Assembly (NCBI GenBank): GCA_902782475.1
Contig: CACZNR010000064.1
Coordinates: forward strand, 1 to 9,762
Reading direction: 5' to 3'
DNA from: an uncultured Eubacteriales bacterium
GTDB taxonomy: Bacteria; Bacillota; Clostridia; Christensenellales; Christensenellaceae
Length of the DNA stretch: 9,762 nucleotides
The position numbers were made by a program, and so were the translations under genes. A model generated the notes under the pieces. The model saw nothing but the letters and a program-made list of their open reading frames with translations. It did no database searches and was not told the origin of the DNA. This document shows positions 1-5,721 of the stretch, in pieces; positions within the stretch are counted from its first letter, which is position 1; the number at the start of each line of letters is the position of its first letter.

Positions 1-2
1 CC

Positions 3-266
3 CAGACCATAAAGGTAAATGACAGGGCCACAATGCTTAACTTAATGAGAGGACTAAACGGATATACTCTGTGTTCTGGTTTCATATGCAAGGAGCTCAA
101 TGGTGAGGACTATGTTGCCGTGCCATATCAGGCAGACAGCAACAACCCCAACGTGACCATGGAGATAGGCTACATTGTAAAGTCAAATTCCATGCTTTCA
201 GACATAGCACAGAATTACATAGAGGAGCTCAGAAAGAATATTGAGGAATCAAAACAGGGGATATAA
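3..266 (+). CDS. LysR-type transcriptional regulator, C-terminal end (5' truncated by window)
   Basis: The frame is open from the left edge, with no start codon needed, and stops at TAA 264-266, so this is the 3' end of a longer gene. The visible 87 residues look like the last part of a LysR-type effector-binding domain: the segment VNDRATMLNLMRGLNGYTLC, then the strand VAVPY, then MEIGYIVK, and a final helix SDIAQNYIEELRKN. In this family the residues around 'GLNGYT' line the inducer pocket and the last helix closes the domain. The DNA-binding HTH lies outside the window. The gene runs in the same direction as the metNIQ operon, and no strong terminator separates them (only an AT-rich stretch at 267-300). 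It is therefore a candidate regulator of, or upstream co-transcript with, the transporter; this is inference. An internal ATG at position 33 is not a believable start. Confidence 0.75.
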   Translation, partial: QTIKVNDRATMLNLMRGLNGYTLCSGFICKELNGEDYVAVPYQADSNNPNVTMEIGYIVKSNSMLSDIAQNYIEELRKNIEESKQGI

Positions 267-300
267 ATAATATTTATTACCAATAAAAGATTAATACAAA

Positions 301-329
301 TTGATTATTTTGACTTAATGTATTAAAGT
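301..329 (+). promoter_or_regulatory. Candidate promoter for the leader-metNIQ transcript
   Basis: TTGATT (301-306) and TAAAGT (324-329) are separated by 17 bases, each matching four of six consensus positions. Transcription would start near 336, leaving a leader that contains the whole small ORF and attenuator. An alternative pairing is TTGACT (310-315) with TACTTT (335-340), with a long 19-base spacer. Neither is strong, so the exact start is uncertain. Confidence 0.35.
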
Positions 330-340
330 ATACGTACTTT
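325..340. repeat. Perfect inverted repeat / hairpin AAAGTA-TACG-TACTTT
   Basis: Six-base arms at 325-330 and 335-340 are perfectly complementary around the four-base centre TACG. In DNA this overlaps the candidate -10 region of the met operon and could be an operator. In RNA transcribed from further upstream it would form a short hairpin with a UNCG-type loop just before the leader ribosome binding site. The choice between these is open. Confidence 0.4.
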
Positions 341-345
341 AGATG

Positions 346-352
346 AAAGGAG
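346..352 (+). promoter_or_regulatory. Shine-Dalgarno of the leader peptide ORF
   Basis: AAAGGAG sits eight bases before the ATG at 361. Its strength and ideal spacing are the main reason to believe that the 26-codon ORF is translated. Confidence 0.75.
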
Positions 353-360
353 CAGGAACG

Positions 361-441
361 ATGTTTGTCTGGAAAGAAAGACCTATGATGATGTGCATGT
401 GCAGAGCTGTTTCCGGACTGTGTCGATACTGCTCAGATTGA
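361..441 (+). CDS. Met/Cys-rich leader peptide (26 aa), attenuator of metNIQ
   Basis: ATG at 361 to TGA at 439-441 encodes 26 residues and is preceded by a strong, well-placed ribosome binding site. Residues 9-14 read MMMCMC (codons 385-402), with further Cys at 21 and 24, so eight of 25 non-initiator residues carry sulfur. Such runs of one amino-acid class directly before a terminator and a matching transport or biosynthesis operon are typical of ribosome-stalling leader peptides such as those of trp, his and leu. Codons 3-5 (367-375) and codons 17-20 (410-418) can pair with each other over nine bases, and the second of these can instead pair with the terminator's 5' arm. The predicted effect is that lack of charged Met (or Cys) tRNA stalls the ribosome, prevents terminator formation and switches on metNIQ. 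The peptide itself probably has no function. Its existence is inferred from sequence only. Confidence 0.75.
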   Translation: MFVWKERPMMMCMCRAVSGLCRYCSD

Positions 442-468
442 GTTTGGTCGAAAATAGTGCCGGGAAGC
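409..468 (+). promoter_or_regulatory. Predicted antiterminator of the metNIQ attenuator
   Basis: GUUUCCGG (409-416) can pair with CCGGGAAGC (460-468), giving eight base pairs with one U-G wobble and one bulged G at 462. This uses up the 5' arm of the terminator at 462-468, so the two structures exclude each other. The same upstream strand can alternatively pair with GUCUGGAAA (367-375) over nine base pairs, which would release the terminator. Together these give the 1:2 / 2:3 / 3:4 logic of a translation-coupled attenuator. The pairings were found by eye; no folding energies were computed. Confidence 0.6.
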
Positions 469-491
469 CCAAAAAGCTTCCCTTATTTTTT
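462..491 (+). terminator. Intrinsic terminator in the metN leader (attenuator)
   Basis: GGGAAGC (462-468) and GCTTCCC (476-482) form a perfect seven-base-pair stem with a seven-base loop (CCAAAAA), followed by TTATTTTTT. It lies 20 bases after the leader-peptide stop and 20 bases before the metN ATG, within the untranslated leader. That position means it controls the operon rather than ending the LysR gene. Confidence 0.85.
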
Positions 492-511
492 GACAGTATG
501 GAGGATTACGG

Positions 512-1591
512 ATGATAGAGATCAGAAATCTGCAGAAGCATTTCGTTACCAAGGACGTTAATGTGCATGCAGTAAACGATGTGTCCCTGAAAGTGGAAGA
601 AGGAGAGATATACGGTATCATCGGATATTCAGGAGCAGGAAAGAGCAGTCTTGTAAGATGCATAAACTTCCTTGAGTATCCGGAGAGCGGATCCATAACC
701 ATAAAGGGCTTTGGTACAATTGAAAGCGACAATGGAGTGCTTTACAGGACTGACGGCGGGCAGAAGACCAGGATAAAGGAAAAGGACTTAAGAAACCTCA
801 GAAGATCCATAGGAATGATATTCCAGCTCTTCAACCTGATGGACAGGAGCACAGTGTTCGATAACATCGCCTATCCTCTTAAATATACGGGACTCTCAAA
901 GGAAGAGATAGAAGAGAAGGTCAATAAGCTATTAAAGCTCGTGGACCTAGAAGAGAAAAGGGATTCATATCCAGGACAGCTCTCAGGAGGACAGAAGCAG
1001 AGAGTGGCTATAGCAAGGGCCCTTGCGAACGACCCGAAGATACTGCTTTCAGACGAAGCAACATCCGCTCTTGACCCTGATGCTACAGAGTCCATACTTA
1101 AGCTACTTAAGGACCTCAACAAGCAGCTTGGCATCACAATAGTCCTAATAACACATGAGATGGCAGTAATAAAGCAGATAGCTGACAAGGTCGCAGTCAT
1201 GGAGGACGGCAAGGTAGTGGAAGAGGGAGAAGTCTATGAGATATTCTCAGATCCGAAGGCAGAGATAACAAGGAAGTTCGTTGAGACCTCCTCAGGACTT
1301 GAAAAGATAAACAAGCTCATAGAGAACAGGACAGTGGACCTCAACAACAGTGATGGAAGAAAGCTCATAAAGCTCACGTTCACAAAGGACTCAGTCGGTG
1401 AAGCCCTTATCTCAAAGGTATCCAGAGACTATAACGTGGACATAAGCATAGTCCTTGCCAATGTGGATATAGTAGCTGAAAATGCCCTTGGTGGCATAAT
1501 CGCAGACATAAGCGGAAAACCGGAGGATGTGAATGAAGCACTTGACTATATATCATCCAATGGCGTAAGGGTGGAGGTGATAGGAAGATGA
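512..1591 (+). CDS. metN: Methionine ABC transporter ATP-binding protein MetN
   Basis: Cytoplasmic ATPase subunit that powers uptake of methionine together with MetI and MetQ. The 359 residues show Walker A GYSGAGKSS (38-46), a Q-loop glutamine in GMIFQLFNL (Q105), signature LSGGQ (157-161), Walker B ILLSDE (177-182) with the D-loop SALD, and the H-loop histidine in LITHE (H215). Residues from about 285 to the end form the C-terminal NIL regulatory domain, which in MetN binds methionine and inhibits transport when internal methionine is high. The start at 512 is supported by GGAGG (500-504), seven bases upstream. About 16 extra residues lie between the strand ending near 66 and RRSIGMIFQ, compared with E. 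coli MetN as I remember it (343 aa). metI overlaps the stop by four bases. Expression is probably set by the attenuator just upstream. Confidence 0.95.
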   Translation: MIEIRNLQKHFVTKDVNVHAVNDVSLKVEEGEIYGIIGYSGAGKSSLVRCINFLEYPESGSITIKGFGTIESDNGVLYRTDGGQKTRIKEKDLRNLRRSIGMIFQLFNLMDRSTVFDNIAYPLKYTGLSKEEIEEKVNKLLKLVDLEEKRDSYPGQLSGGQKQRVAIARALANDPKILLSDEATSALDPDATESILKLLKDLNKQLGITIVLITHEMAVIKQIADKVAVMEDGKVVEEGEVYEIFSDPKAEITRKFVETSSGLEKINKLIENRTVDLNNSDGRKLIKLTFTKDSVGEALISKVSRDYNVDISIVLANVDIVAENALGGIIADISGKPEDVNEALDYISSNGVRVEVIGR

Positions 1592-2286
1592 ATGAGATAC
1601 TTAATAAACTGATGCCGAATGTCATGAACTACATGGACAGGTTCGTTGAAAGCCTTTCAGCAACTTTCCAGATGTTCTTCATAGCCGGACTCATAACACT
1701 TCTGATAGGCGGATGCTTTGGTATACTTCTTGTCATAACAAGGCCTGACGGCATAAAGCCAAACAGATTCGTACATACACTTCTTGAGATAGTGACCAAC
1801 GTATTCAGGTCAATACCGTTCATAATCCTTCTGATATTCCTGATACCTTTCACAAGGGTCATCACAGGAACATCCATAGGAGTAAAGGGAGCCATCGTAC
1901 CGCTTGTATTCGGAGCCGTTCCGTTCTTTACAAGACAGGTTGAAAGTGCACTTTCTGACGTTAATCCGGGAAAGATCGAAGCAGCAAGAGCCATGGGAAG
2001 CGGGATACCGGGAATAATCTTCAGGGTATATCTCAAGGAAGCGCTTCCTGATCTCATAAGGGTCATAACCATAACAGCCATATCCACCATAGGACTTACG
2101 ACCTCTGCAGGTGCAGTAGGAGCAGGCGGTATAGGTAGCTTTGCAATCAACTATGGCCAGAACATGCATTACGAGGACATAGTGAATTTATGTGTGATAC
2201 TTCTTCTGATAATCGTATCCATTATCCAGATAATAGGTAATACGCTGTCAAGGAAGGCGACGAATAAGAAACTTTTTGAAAAGTAA
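1588..2286 (+). CDS. metI: Methionine ABC transporter permease MetI
   Basis: Membrane subunit of the MetNIQ importer (232 aa; E. coli MetI is 217). About five hydrophobic membrane segments are visible, near residues 28-50, 68-90, 100-116, 158-180 and 200-220. The cytoplasmic coupling loop carries the EAA motif of ABC permeases, EAARAMGSGIPGIIFRVYLK followed by EALPDL (131-156), which docks onto MetN. The ending TTSAGAVGAGGIGSFAINYG is typical of MetI. The ATG overlaps the metN stop as ATGA, and GGAGGTGA (1573-1580), an almost full anti-16S match, lies seven bases upstream, so translation is coupled but also independently strong. The gene is co-transcribed with metN and metQ. Confidence 0.95.
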   Translation: MNEILNKLMPNVMNYMDRFVESLSATFQMFFIAGLITLLIGGCFGILLVITRPDGIKPNRFVHTLLEIVTNVFRSIPFIILLIFLIPFTRVITGTSIGVKGAIVPLVFGAVPFFTRQVESALSDVNPGKIEAARAMGSGIPGIIFRVYLKEALPDLIRVITITAISTIGLTTSAGAVGAGGIGSFAINYGQNMHYEDIVNLCVILLLIIVSIIQIIGNTLSRKATNKKLFEK

Positions 2287-2310
2287 TTTTTTTAATAAAG
2301 GAGTTAAACA

Positions 2311-3225
2311 ATGAAAAAAGGAAGAAGATTTTTGATCATCGCAGTGGCAGCATTACTGGTATTTGCCATTGTAGGCTGCGAAAAGAAGAAAAACAATGAA
2401 CCCCTTAAGATCGGTGTTCCAAGCGATGCCACCAACCAGGCAAGGGCAATAACCCTTCTTGAGACAGCAGGCCTCATAGAGGTGGATGATGCTGCAGGGT
2501 TTACACCTGAGCTTAAGGACATCACAAAGTACATCTATAATATCGAGATCGTTCCTGCTGCAGCAAATACCCTTGTTGCGACACTTGACGACTATGGTGC
2601 TTCCACCATAAACGGAACATATGCGATCCCTGCAGGCCTTGTACCAAGCAAAGATGGTCTTATTACAGAGGTTCAGGAACCCGGGTCAGGCAATCCTTTT
2701 ATAAACATAATAGTTGCAAGGACAGAGGACAAGGATAATCCTGACTACAAGAAGGTAGTAGAGGCTTATCAGAGCCAGCTGGTTGCTCAGTACATACTTG
2801 AGAAGAATAATGGTGCGTCCATACCTGCATTCGAATATGATCCGAATTACACCGTCGATGAGAACTTTGTAAGCGACCTGGAAGGATACAAGTCCTCACC
2901 GGATGGCAAGAAGACCATAAAGATCGGCGTATGCGGTTCAGGAGATACATTCAGGGTAGTACAGAAGGTCCTTGATGACAACAATTCAGGAATATATCTC
3001 GATGTCATAATCTTTGATGCATACAACCTTCCTAATGAAGCTCTTGACAGCGGTGAGATAGATCTTAACTCATTCCAGCACAAGGCATATCTTGAGTCCG
3101 AGATCAAGTCCCAGGGTTATGACCTTGTAAGTATCGGTGATACCTCCAGTGCACCACTTACACTTTACTCAAAGAAAGCTTCATCACTTGATGAATTAAA
3201 AGAGCTTGCAGGAAAGAAAGACTGA
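2311..3225 (+). CDS. metQ: Methionine-binding lipoprotein MetQ/NlpA family, circularly permuted
   Basis: Lipid-anchored receptor that captures methionine (or a related amino acid) outside the cell and delivers it to MetI/MetN. The start has AAAGGAG (2297-2303). Residues 1-22 form a lipoprotein signal peptide with Cys23 as lipidation site (AIVGC). The domain order is reversed relative to the family. Residues 31-173 (PLKIGVPSDATNQARA..., NGTY, ARTEDKDNPDYKKVVEAYQS) match the usual C-terminal part of MetQ. Residues 202-300 (IKIGVCGSGDT, LPNEALDSGEIDLNSFQHKA, YSKKASSLDELK) match the usual N-terminal part, including the conserved FQHK motif at 255-258. A polar, Asp/Tyr-rich linker of about 27 residues (174-200) joins the old C-terminus to the old N-terminus. 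The break lies exactly where SLDELK normally runs into the hinge strand with 'IPNDPTN'. Total length (304) suits a complete protein. The family call is firm; the permutation comes from alignment by memory of E. coli MetQ. Confidence 0.93.
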   Translation: MKKGRRFLIIAVAALLVFAIVGCEKKKNNEPLKIGVPSDATNQARAITLLETAGLIEVDDAAGFTPELKDITKYIYNIEIVPAAANTLVATLDDYGASTINGTYAIPAGLVPSKDGLITEVQEPGSGNPFINIIVARTEDKDNPDYKKVVEAYQSQLVAQYILEKNNGASIPAFEYDPNYTVDENFVSDLEGYKSSPDGKKTIKIGVCGSGDTFRVVQKVLDDNNSGIYLDVIIFDAYNLPNEALDSGEIDLNSFQHKAYLESEIKSQGYDLVSIGDTSSAPLTLYSKKASSLDELKELAGKKD

Positions 3226-3252
3226 TAACAGTTTAGTATTTGAGCATTTAGA

Positions 3253-3283
3253 GGAGATACCTTTTGGAGGCATCTCCTTTTTT
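3253..3283 (+). terminator. Terminator of the metNIQ operon
   Basis: GGAGATACC (3253-3261) pairs with GGCATCTCC (3269-3277) with one A-C mismatch and a seven-base loop, followed by six T. It begins 27 bases after the metQ stop, where TGA is directly followed by TAA. It separates the transporter operon from the next gene, whose own promoter is not obvious, so some read-through is possible. Confidence 0.85.
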
Positions 3284-3324
3284 GGTGTTACAATTATGGT
3301 ATGGATAACATCCAGAGGTGAGAC

Positions 3325-4074
3325 ATGGTATTTGAACTTTATGACAGGAACCGTGCGGGATATCTGTTCGGGCAGACTGAAGAAACATTCATACATTCCT
3401 GTTTGCAGGGCATAATGGGGAGCATCTATGCAGATGATGCGGAAGATCCTACGTCTGCTGCGGTATGCCTTGGAGACTTTGTATTTTTTGCCGGCAAAGC
3501 AAAGAAGGAGCTCCTGGAAGTCATACCCAAGGGATATGCCATAATCGTGCCTATGAATGAGGAGTGGGAGGTTTTCATAGCTTCATCCTTACCTCATGCA
3601 CAAAAGATAACGCGCTATGCAACAAGAAAGGATACGTCCTTTGACGAGAATAAGCTTCTGGAAATAAAAGGTTCATTGCCGTCAGGCTACGATTTAAGGG
3701 ATATCGATGAGGATACTTACGAATTATGCCTGAAGGAGGATTTTTCACGGGATATGGTATCTGTGTTTGGAAGCAGAATGAGATTCCTGGAGCTTGGGAA
3801 GGGAAAGGTCATACTTAAAAATGGCAGGGTAGTGTCAGGAGCCTCATCATATTCAAGATATGACAGAGGTATAGAGATCGAAGTCGACACTGCGGAGGAT
3901 GAGAGAAGAAAGGGTCTTGCAGCCATCTGCTGTGCTGCCCTTATCCTTGATTGCCTGAAAGACGGACTCTATCCAAGCTGGGATGCGCACAACAGGGCTT
4001 CGCTTCATCTTGCTGAGAAGCTAGGCTATGAATTTGACCATGAATATACAGCATTTGAGCTGAAAGAGATATGA
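3325..4074 (+). CDS. GNAT-family N-acetyltransferase
   Basis: Predicted cytoplasmic acyl-CoA-dependent acetyltransferase of 249 residues; the substrate cannot be told from sequence. The C-terminal third has the GNAT core: a strand at about 182-188 (GIEIEV), then the acetyl-CoA pyrophosphate-binding motif ERRKGLA (193-199) leading into a helix, then WDAHNRASLHLAEKLGYEFDHEYTAF (219-244), the classic 'N-x-A-S-x-x-x-A-x-x-L-G-Y/F' ending. The N-terminal half (1-120) is less conserved and matches the two-part layout of the GNAT_acetyltran type (Pfam PF12746) known from Firmicutes. The start at 3325 has GAGG (3315-3318) six bases upstream. Fifteen bases separate its stop from the SIMPL gene, so the two probably share a transcript. 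No own promoter is clear between the metQ terminator and the start. Confidence 0.8.
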   Translation: MVFELYDRNRAGYLFGQTEETFIHSCLQGIMGSIYADDAEDPTSAAVCLGDFVFFAGKAKKELLEVIPKGYAIIVPMNEEWEVFIASSLPHAQKITRYATRKDTSFDENKLLEIKGSLPSGYDLRDIDEDTYELCLKEDFSRDMVSVFGSRMRFLELGKGKVILKNGRVVSGASSYSRYDRGIEIEVDTAEDERRKGLAAICCAALILDCLKDGLYPSWDAHNRASLHLAEKLGYEFDHEYTAFELKEI

Positions 4075-4089
4075 AGGAAGGGAAGAGAT

Positions 4090-4764
4090 ATGGAAACACT
4101 TACAGTAAAAGGTGAGGCTCTGCTGAAAGTAAGGCCTGATACCACAAGGTTCAGAATCAGCATGGAGCTTAAGGAAAAGGATTATGCTGCTTTAATGAAG
4201 AAGGCTGACAGGGAGCTTAAAAAGATAACGGGAGCCATAACTGACTGCGGATTCAAGGACGATGACATCAAGACGGAGAATGTGAACGTGTCACCTGTAT
4301 ACGAATCGGTAAGGGATGAGAAGGGAGAATATCGTCAGGTATTTTCCGGATACAGCTACATGCAGAGGATGTATGTGAGCTTTGATCTTGACAATGTCCT
4401 TCTAAGCAGACTGGTCTCAGAGATATATTCTACGGATACCTTGCTTGACATAGACATATCCTTTACTCTGAAGGACACCAGGAAATGGGAAGATGAGCTC
4501 ATTAAAAAAGCTGTTGAGGATGCAACGAGAAAGGCTGAGGTAATAGCCGGAAGCACAGGCTCTGTACTTGGCGGTATCGGATACATAAGATACAACATGG
4601 CTGACAGCAGCTTTGCTGACATGGGAAGGGTGACATTCTCAAGGGCAAAGAATTCAGTTATGGAAGAGGCCCTTGATCTTGCCTATTCACCTACTGACAT
4701 AGAGCTTCGGGACAACATCGAGATCTGCTGGGATCTCATAGGGAAAAAGGGGAATATAGTATAA
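4090..4764 (+). CDS. SIMPL domain-containing protein (DUF541)
   Basis: A 224-residue protein with the SIMPL/DUF541 layout: an opening strand LTVKGEALLKVRPDTTRFRI (4-23); a helix, then CGFKDDDIKTENVNVSPVYE (53-72); GYSYMQRMYVSFD (87-99); and a helix rich in Ala and charged residues, KKAVEDATRKAEVIAGSTG (139-157), ending in LGGIGYIRY. The family includes the bacterial BP26 ring-forming envelope protein and a eukaryotic IRAK1-linked protein; its biochemical role is not settled. There is no signal peptide here, so this copy is predicted to be cytoplasmic, unlike the exported BP26 type. GAAGGAAGGG (4074-4083) supplies the ribosome binding site. It follows the acetyltransferase gene by 15 bases and ends at the convergent terminator. 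Confidence 0.85.
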   Translation: METLTVKGEALLKVRPDTTRFRISMELKEKDYAALMKKADRELKKITGAITDCGFKDDDIKTENVNVSPVYESVRDEKGEYRQVFSGYSYMQRMYVSFDLDNVLLSRLVSEIYSTDTLLDIDISFTLKDTRKWEDELIKKAVEDATRKAEVIAGSTGSVLGGIGYIRYNMADSSFADMGRVTFSRAKNSVMEEALDLAYSPTDIELRDNIEICWDLIGKKGNIV

Positions 4765-4770
4765 AGAGAA

Positions 4771-4800
4771 GAGCAGCCCATATGAAGGACTGCTCATTTC
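4771..4800. terminator. Bidirectional terminator between convergent genes
   Basis: GAGCAG (4771-4776) pairs with CTGCTC (4790-4795), extended inward by CC/GG with one bulged A. On the plus strand it is followed by ATTTCTTTC, and on the minus strand the reverse complement is followed by TTCTCTTTAT. It sits between the stop codons of the plus-strand SIMPL gene and the minus-strand thioesterase gene, so it probably serves both. Confidence 0.7.
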
Positions 4801-4802
4801 TT

Positions 4803-5522
4803 TCAGAACGTTTCTATCTCCATTACCATGTATGGCTTTTCGTGACCATAGAACTCCAGATAGATGGAAGAGCCTTCATCTGTGTATCTCATGAAGACTT
4901 CCTCTCCTGAGGTAACGGCATTTCTGCATATGTATCTGATGTTCTTTATGTCGAGGTCCTTTAAGCGGTCCTTTCCGAGAGCATCCAGTGCAAGGCCAAG
5001 ATATCTTGTGTTGTGTACGTGATCATTGAAGTCAAGGTCATCCAATCTTATGGCAAGAGCCACCTCGCTGTCATATTCCTTTCTGGCCTTTATCCTCGGA
5101 AGGGAATCGAAGGCGGAATATTCTTCAGGAGAGAACATCTTATATATCTCGTCTGTTATGCGCAGCATGTTCATGGTCTTTATATCCACAAGGACGATCT
5201 TGGTCTGGGCACGTAGTATCTCGTTTCCGTCCTCATCCTTTACAAGGAAGTTCCTGAAGAAGTACAGGGAATCAGGTCTTCCGCTGATCCATGTATCCAC
5301 TGTTATCTGCTCTCTCTTTAAAAGCAGTCGCCTGTAGCTTACATGCCATTCGGCCAGTATCCATGCCAGATCTCCTTCTTCTCTTGAGATTATGAGATCT
5401 CCCTCTGAATCTGAATGGTGAGTACCTATGTCCTCGAGGATCTTGAGTATTGCTTCAGGAGCAATGTGTCCTCTGTAATCTATGTCTGATAGTCTTGGTT
5501 TTAGTGTTTCGCTGTAAATCAT
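4803..5522 (-). CDS. Acyl-ACP thioesterase (FatA/FatB family)
   Basis: Predicted cytoplasmic enzyme that hydrolyses acyl-acyl carrier protein to free fatty acid and ACP. The 239-residue product has the two-hotdog layout of bacterial members of Pfam PF01643. The first hotdog spans about residues 1-125, with LAWILAEWHVSYRRL (52-66) and the WISGRPDSLYFFRNF strand pair. The second (about 147-239) holds the catalytic segment DLDFNDHVHNTRYL (162-175), equivalent to the plant FatB D-x-N-x-H catalytic set (D164, N166, H168). The chosen start at 5522 is 17 codons inside the longest reading frame, because GAGGTG (5528-5533 on the minus strand) lies five bases before it and the upstream codons have no ribosome binding site. 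It is transcribed alone, convergent with the SIMPL gene. The role may be membrane-lipid turnover or fatty-acid release; chain length cannot be read from sequence. Confidence 0.88.
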   Translation of the reverse strand: MIYSETLKPRLSDIDYRGHIAPEAILKILEDIGTHHSDSEGDLIISREEGDLAWILAEWHVSYRRLLLKREQITVDTWISGRPDSLYFFRNFLVKDEDGNEILRAQTKIVLVDIKTMNMLRITDEIYKMFSPEEYSAFDSLPRIKARKEYDSEVALAIRLDDLDFNDHVHNTRYLGLALDALGKDRLKDLDIKNIRYICRNAVTSGEEVFMRYTDEGSSIYLEFYGHEKPYMVMEIETF

Positions 5523-5586
5523 CTTTTCACCTCGGGAAAGATTATAAACCAATTTTTGTAATATAAAATACACCTAGATCCTTTAT

Positions 5587-5615
5587 ACTATATTTATGCG
5601 CAAAAACAGGCTGAA
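5587..5615 (-). promoter_or_regulatory. Weak candidate promoter for the thioesterase gene
   Basis: Read on the minus strand, TTCAGC (5610-5615) and TATAGT (5587-5592) are 17 bases apart. The -10 is good (five of six) and the -35 poor (three of six). A TATAAT closer to the gene (5541-5546) has no usable -35 and would start transcription at the ribosome binding site, so it is less likely. Confidence 0.25.
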
Positions 5616-5662
5616 GGCCATTATTTTCTAAATAAGCTTTACAATCTGCTCAAAACTGATGG

Positions 5663-5691
5663 TGCATTATACAACATAAATAATATATAAT
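5663..5691 (+). promoter_or_regulatory. Candidate promoter of the small lipoprotein gene
   Basis: A perfect TATAAT (5686-5691) lies in an AT-rich stretch, 17 bases after the weak -35 TGCATT (5663-5668). Transcription would begin near 5698, just before the AAGGAGGATC ribosome binding site at 5706-5715. The -10 is convincing and the -35 is not. Confidence 0.4.
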
Positions 5692-5721
5692 TAATATATA
5701 GAAACAAGGAGGATCTTAACC

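Noticed and set aside
267..511. S-box (SAM) riboswitch or Met T-box in the metN leader
   Set aside because: No S-box core (such as the AGAGGTGGAGGG-like and GAAACCCGGCAAC segments) and no T-box 'TGGNACCGCG' sequence is visible. The terminator is better explained by the leader-peptide pairings.
1629..2150. Long minus-strand reading frame opposite metI (173 codons)
   Set aside because: It is a shadow of metI codon usage: Pro/Ser/Met-rich, with no ribosome binding site, against a clear MetI on the other strand.
2311..3225. Frameshifted or chimeric metQ remnant
   Set aside because: The frame is open throughout with a proper signal peptide, normal total length, conserved motifs in both halves and a clean double stop. 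A complete permuted protein fits better than a broken gene.
3206..3415. Plus-strand reading frame across the metQ end, the terminator and the acetyltransferase start
   Set aside because: It spans a strong terminator, overlaps two real genes out of frame and has no ribosome binding site or family resemblance.
5541..5546. TATAAT on the minus strand as main thioesterase promoter
   Set aside because: It lacks a -35 at suitable spacing and would place the transcript start on the ribosome binding site.
5523..5573. 17-codon N-terminal extension of the thioesterase
   Set aside because: No ribosome binding site precedes the upstream ATG. The extension itself contains the good GAGGTG site for the internal start at 5522, and family members begin near that point.
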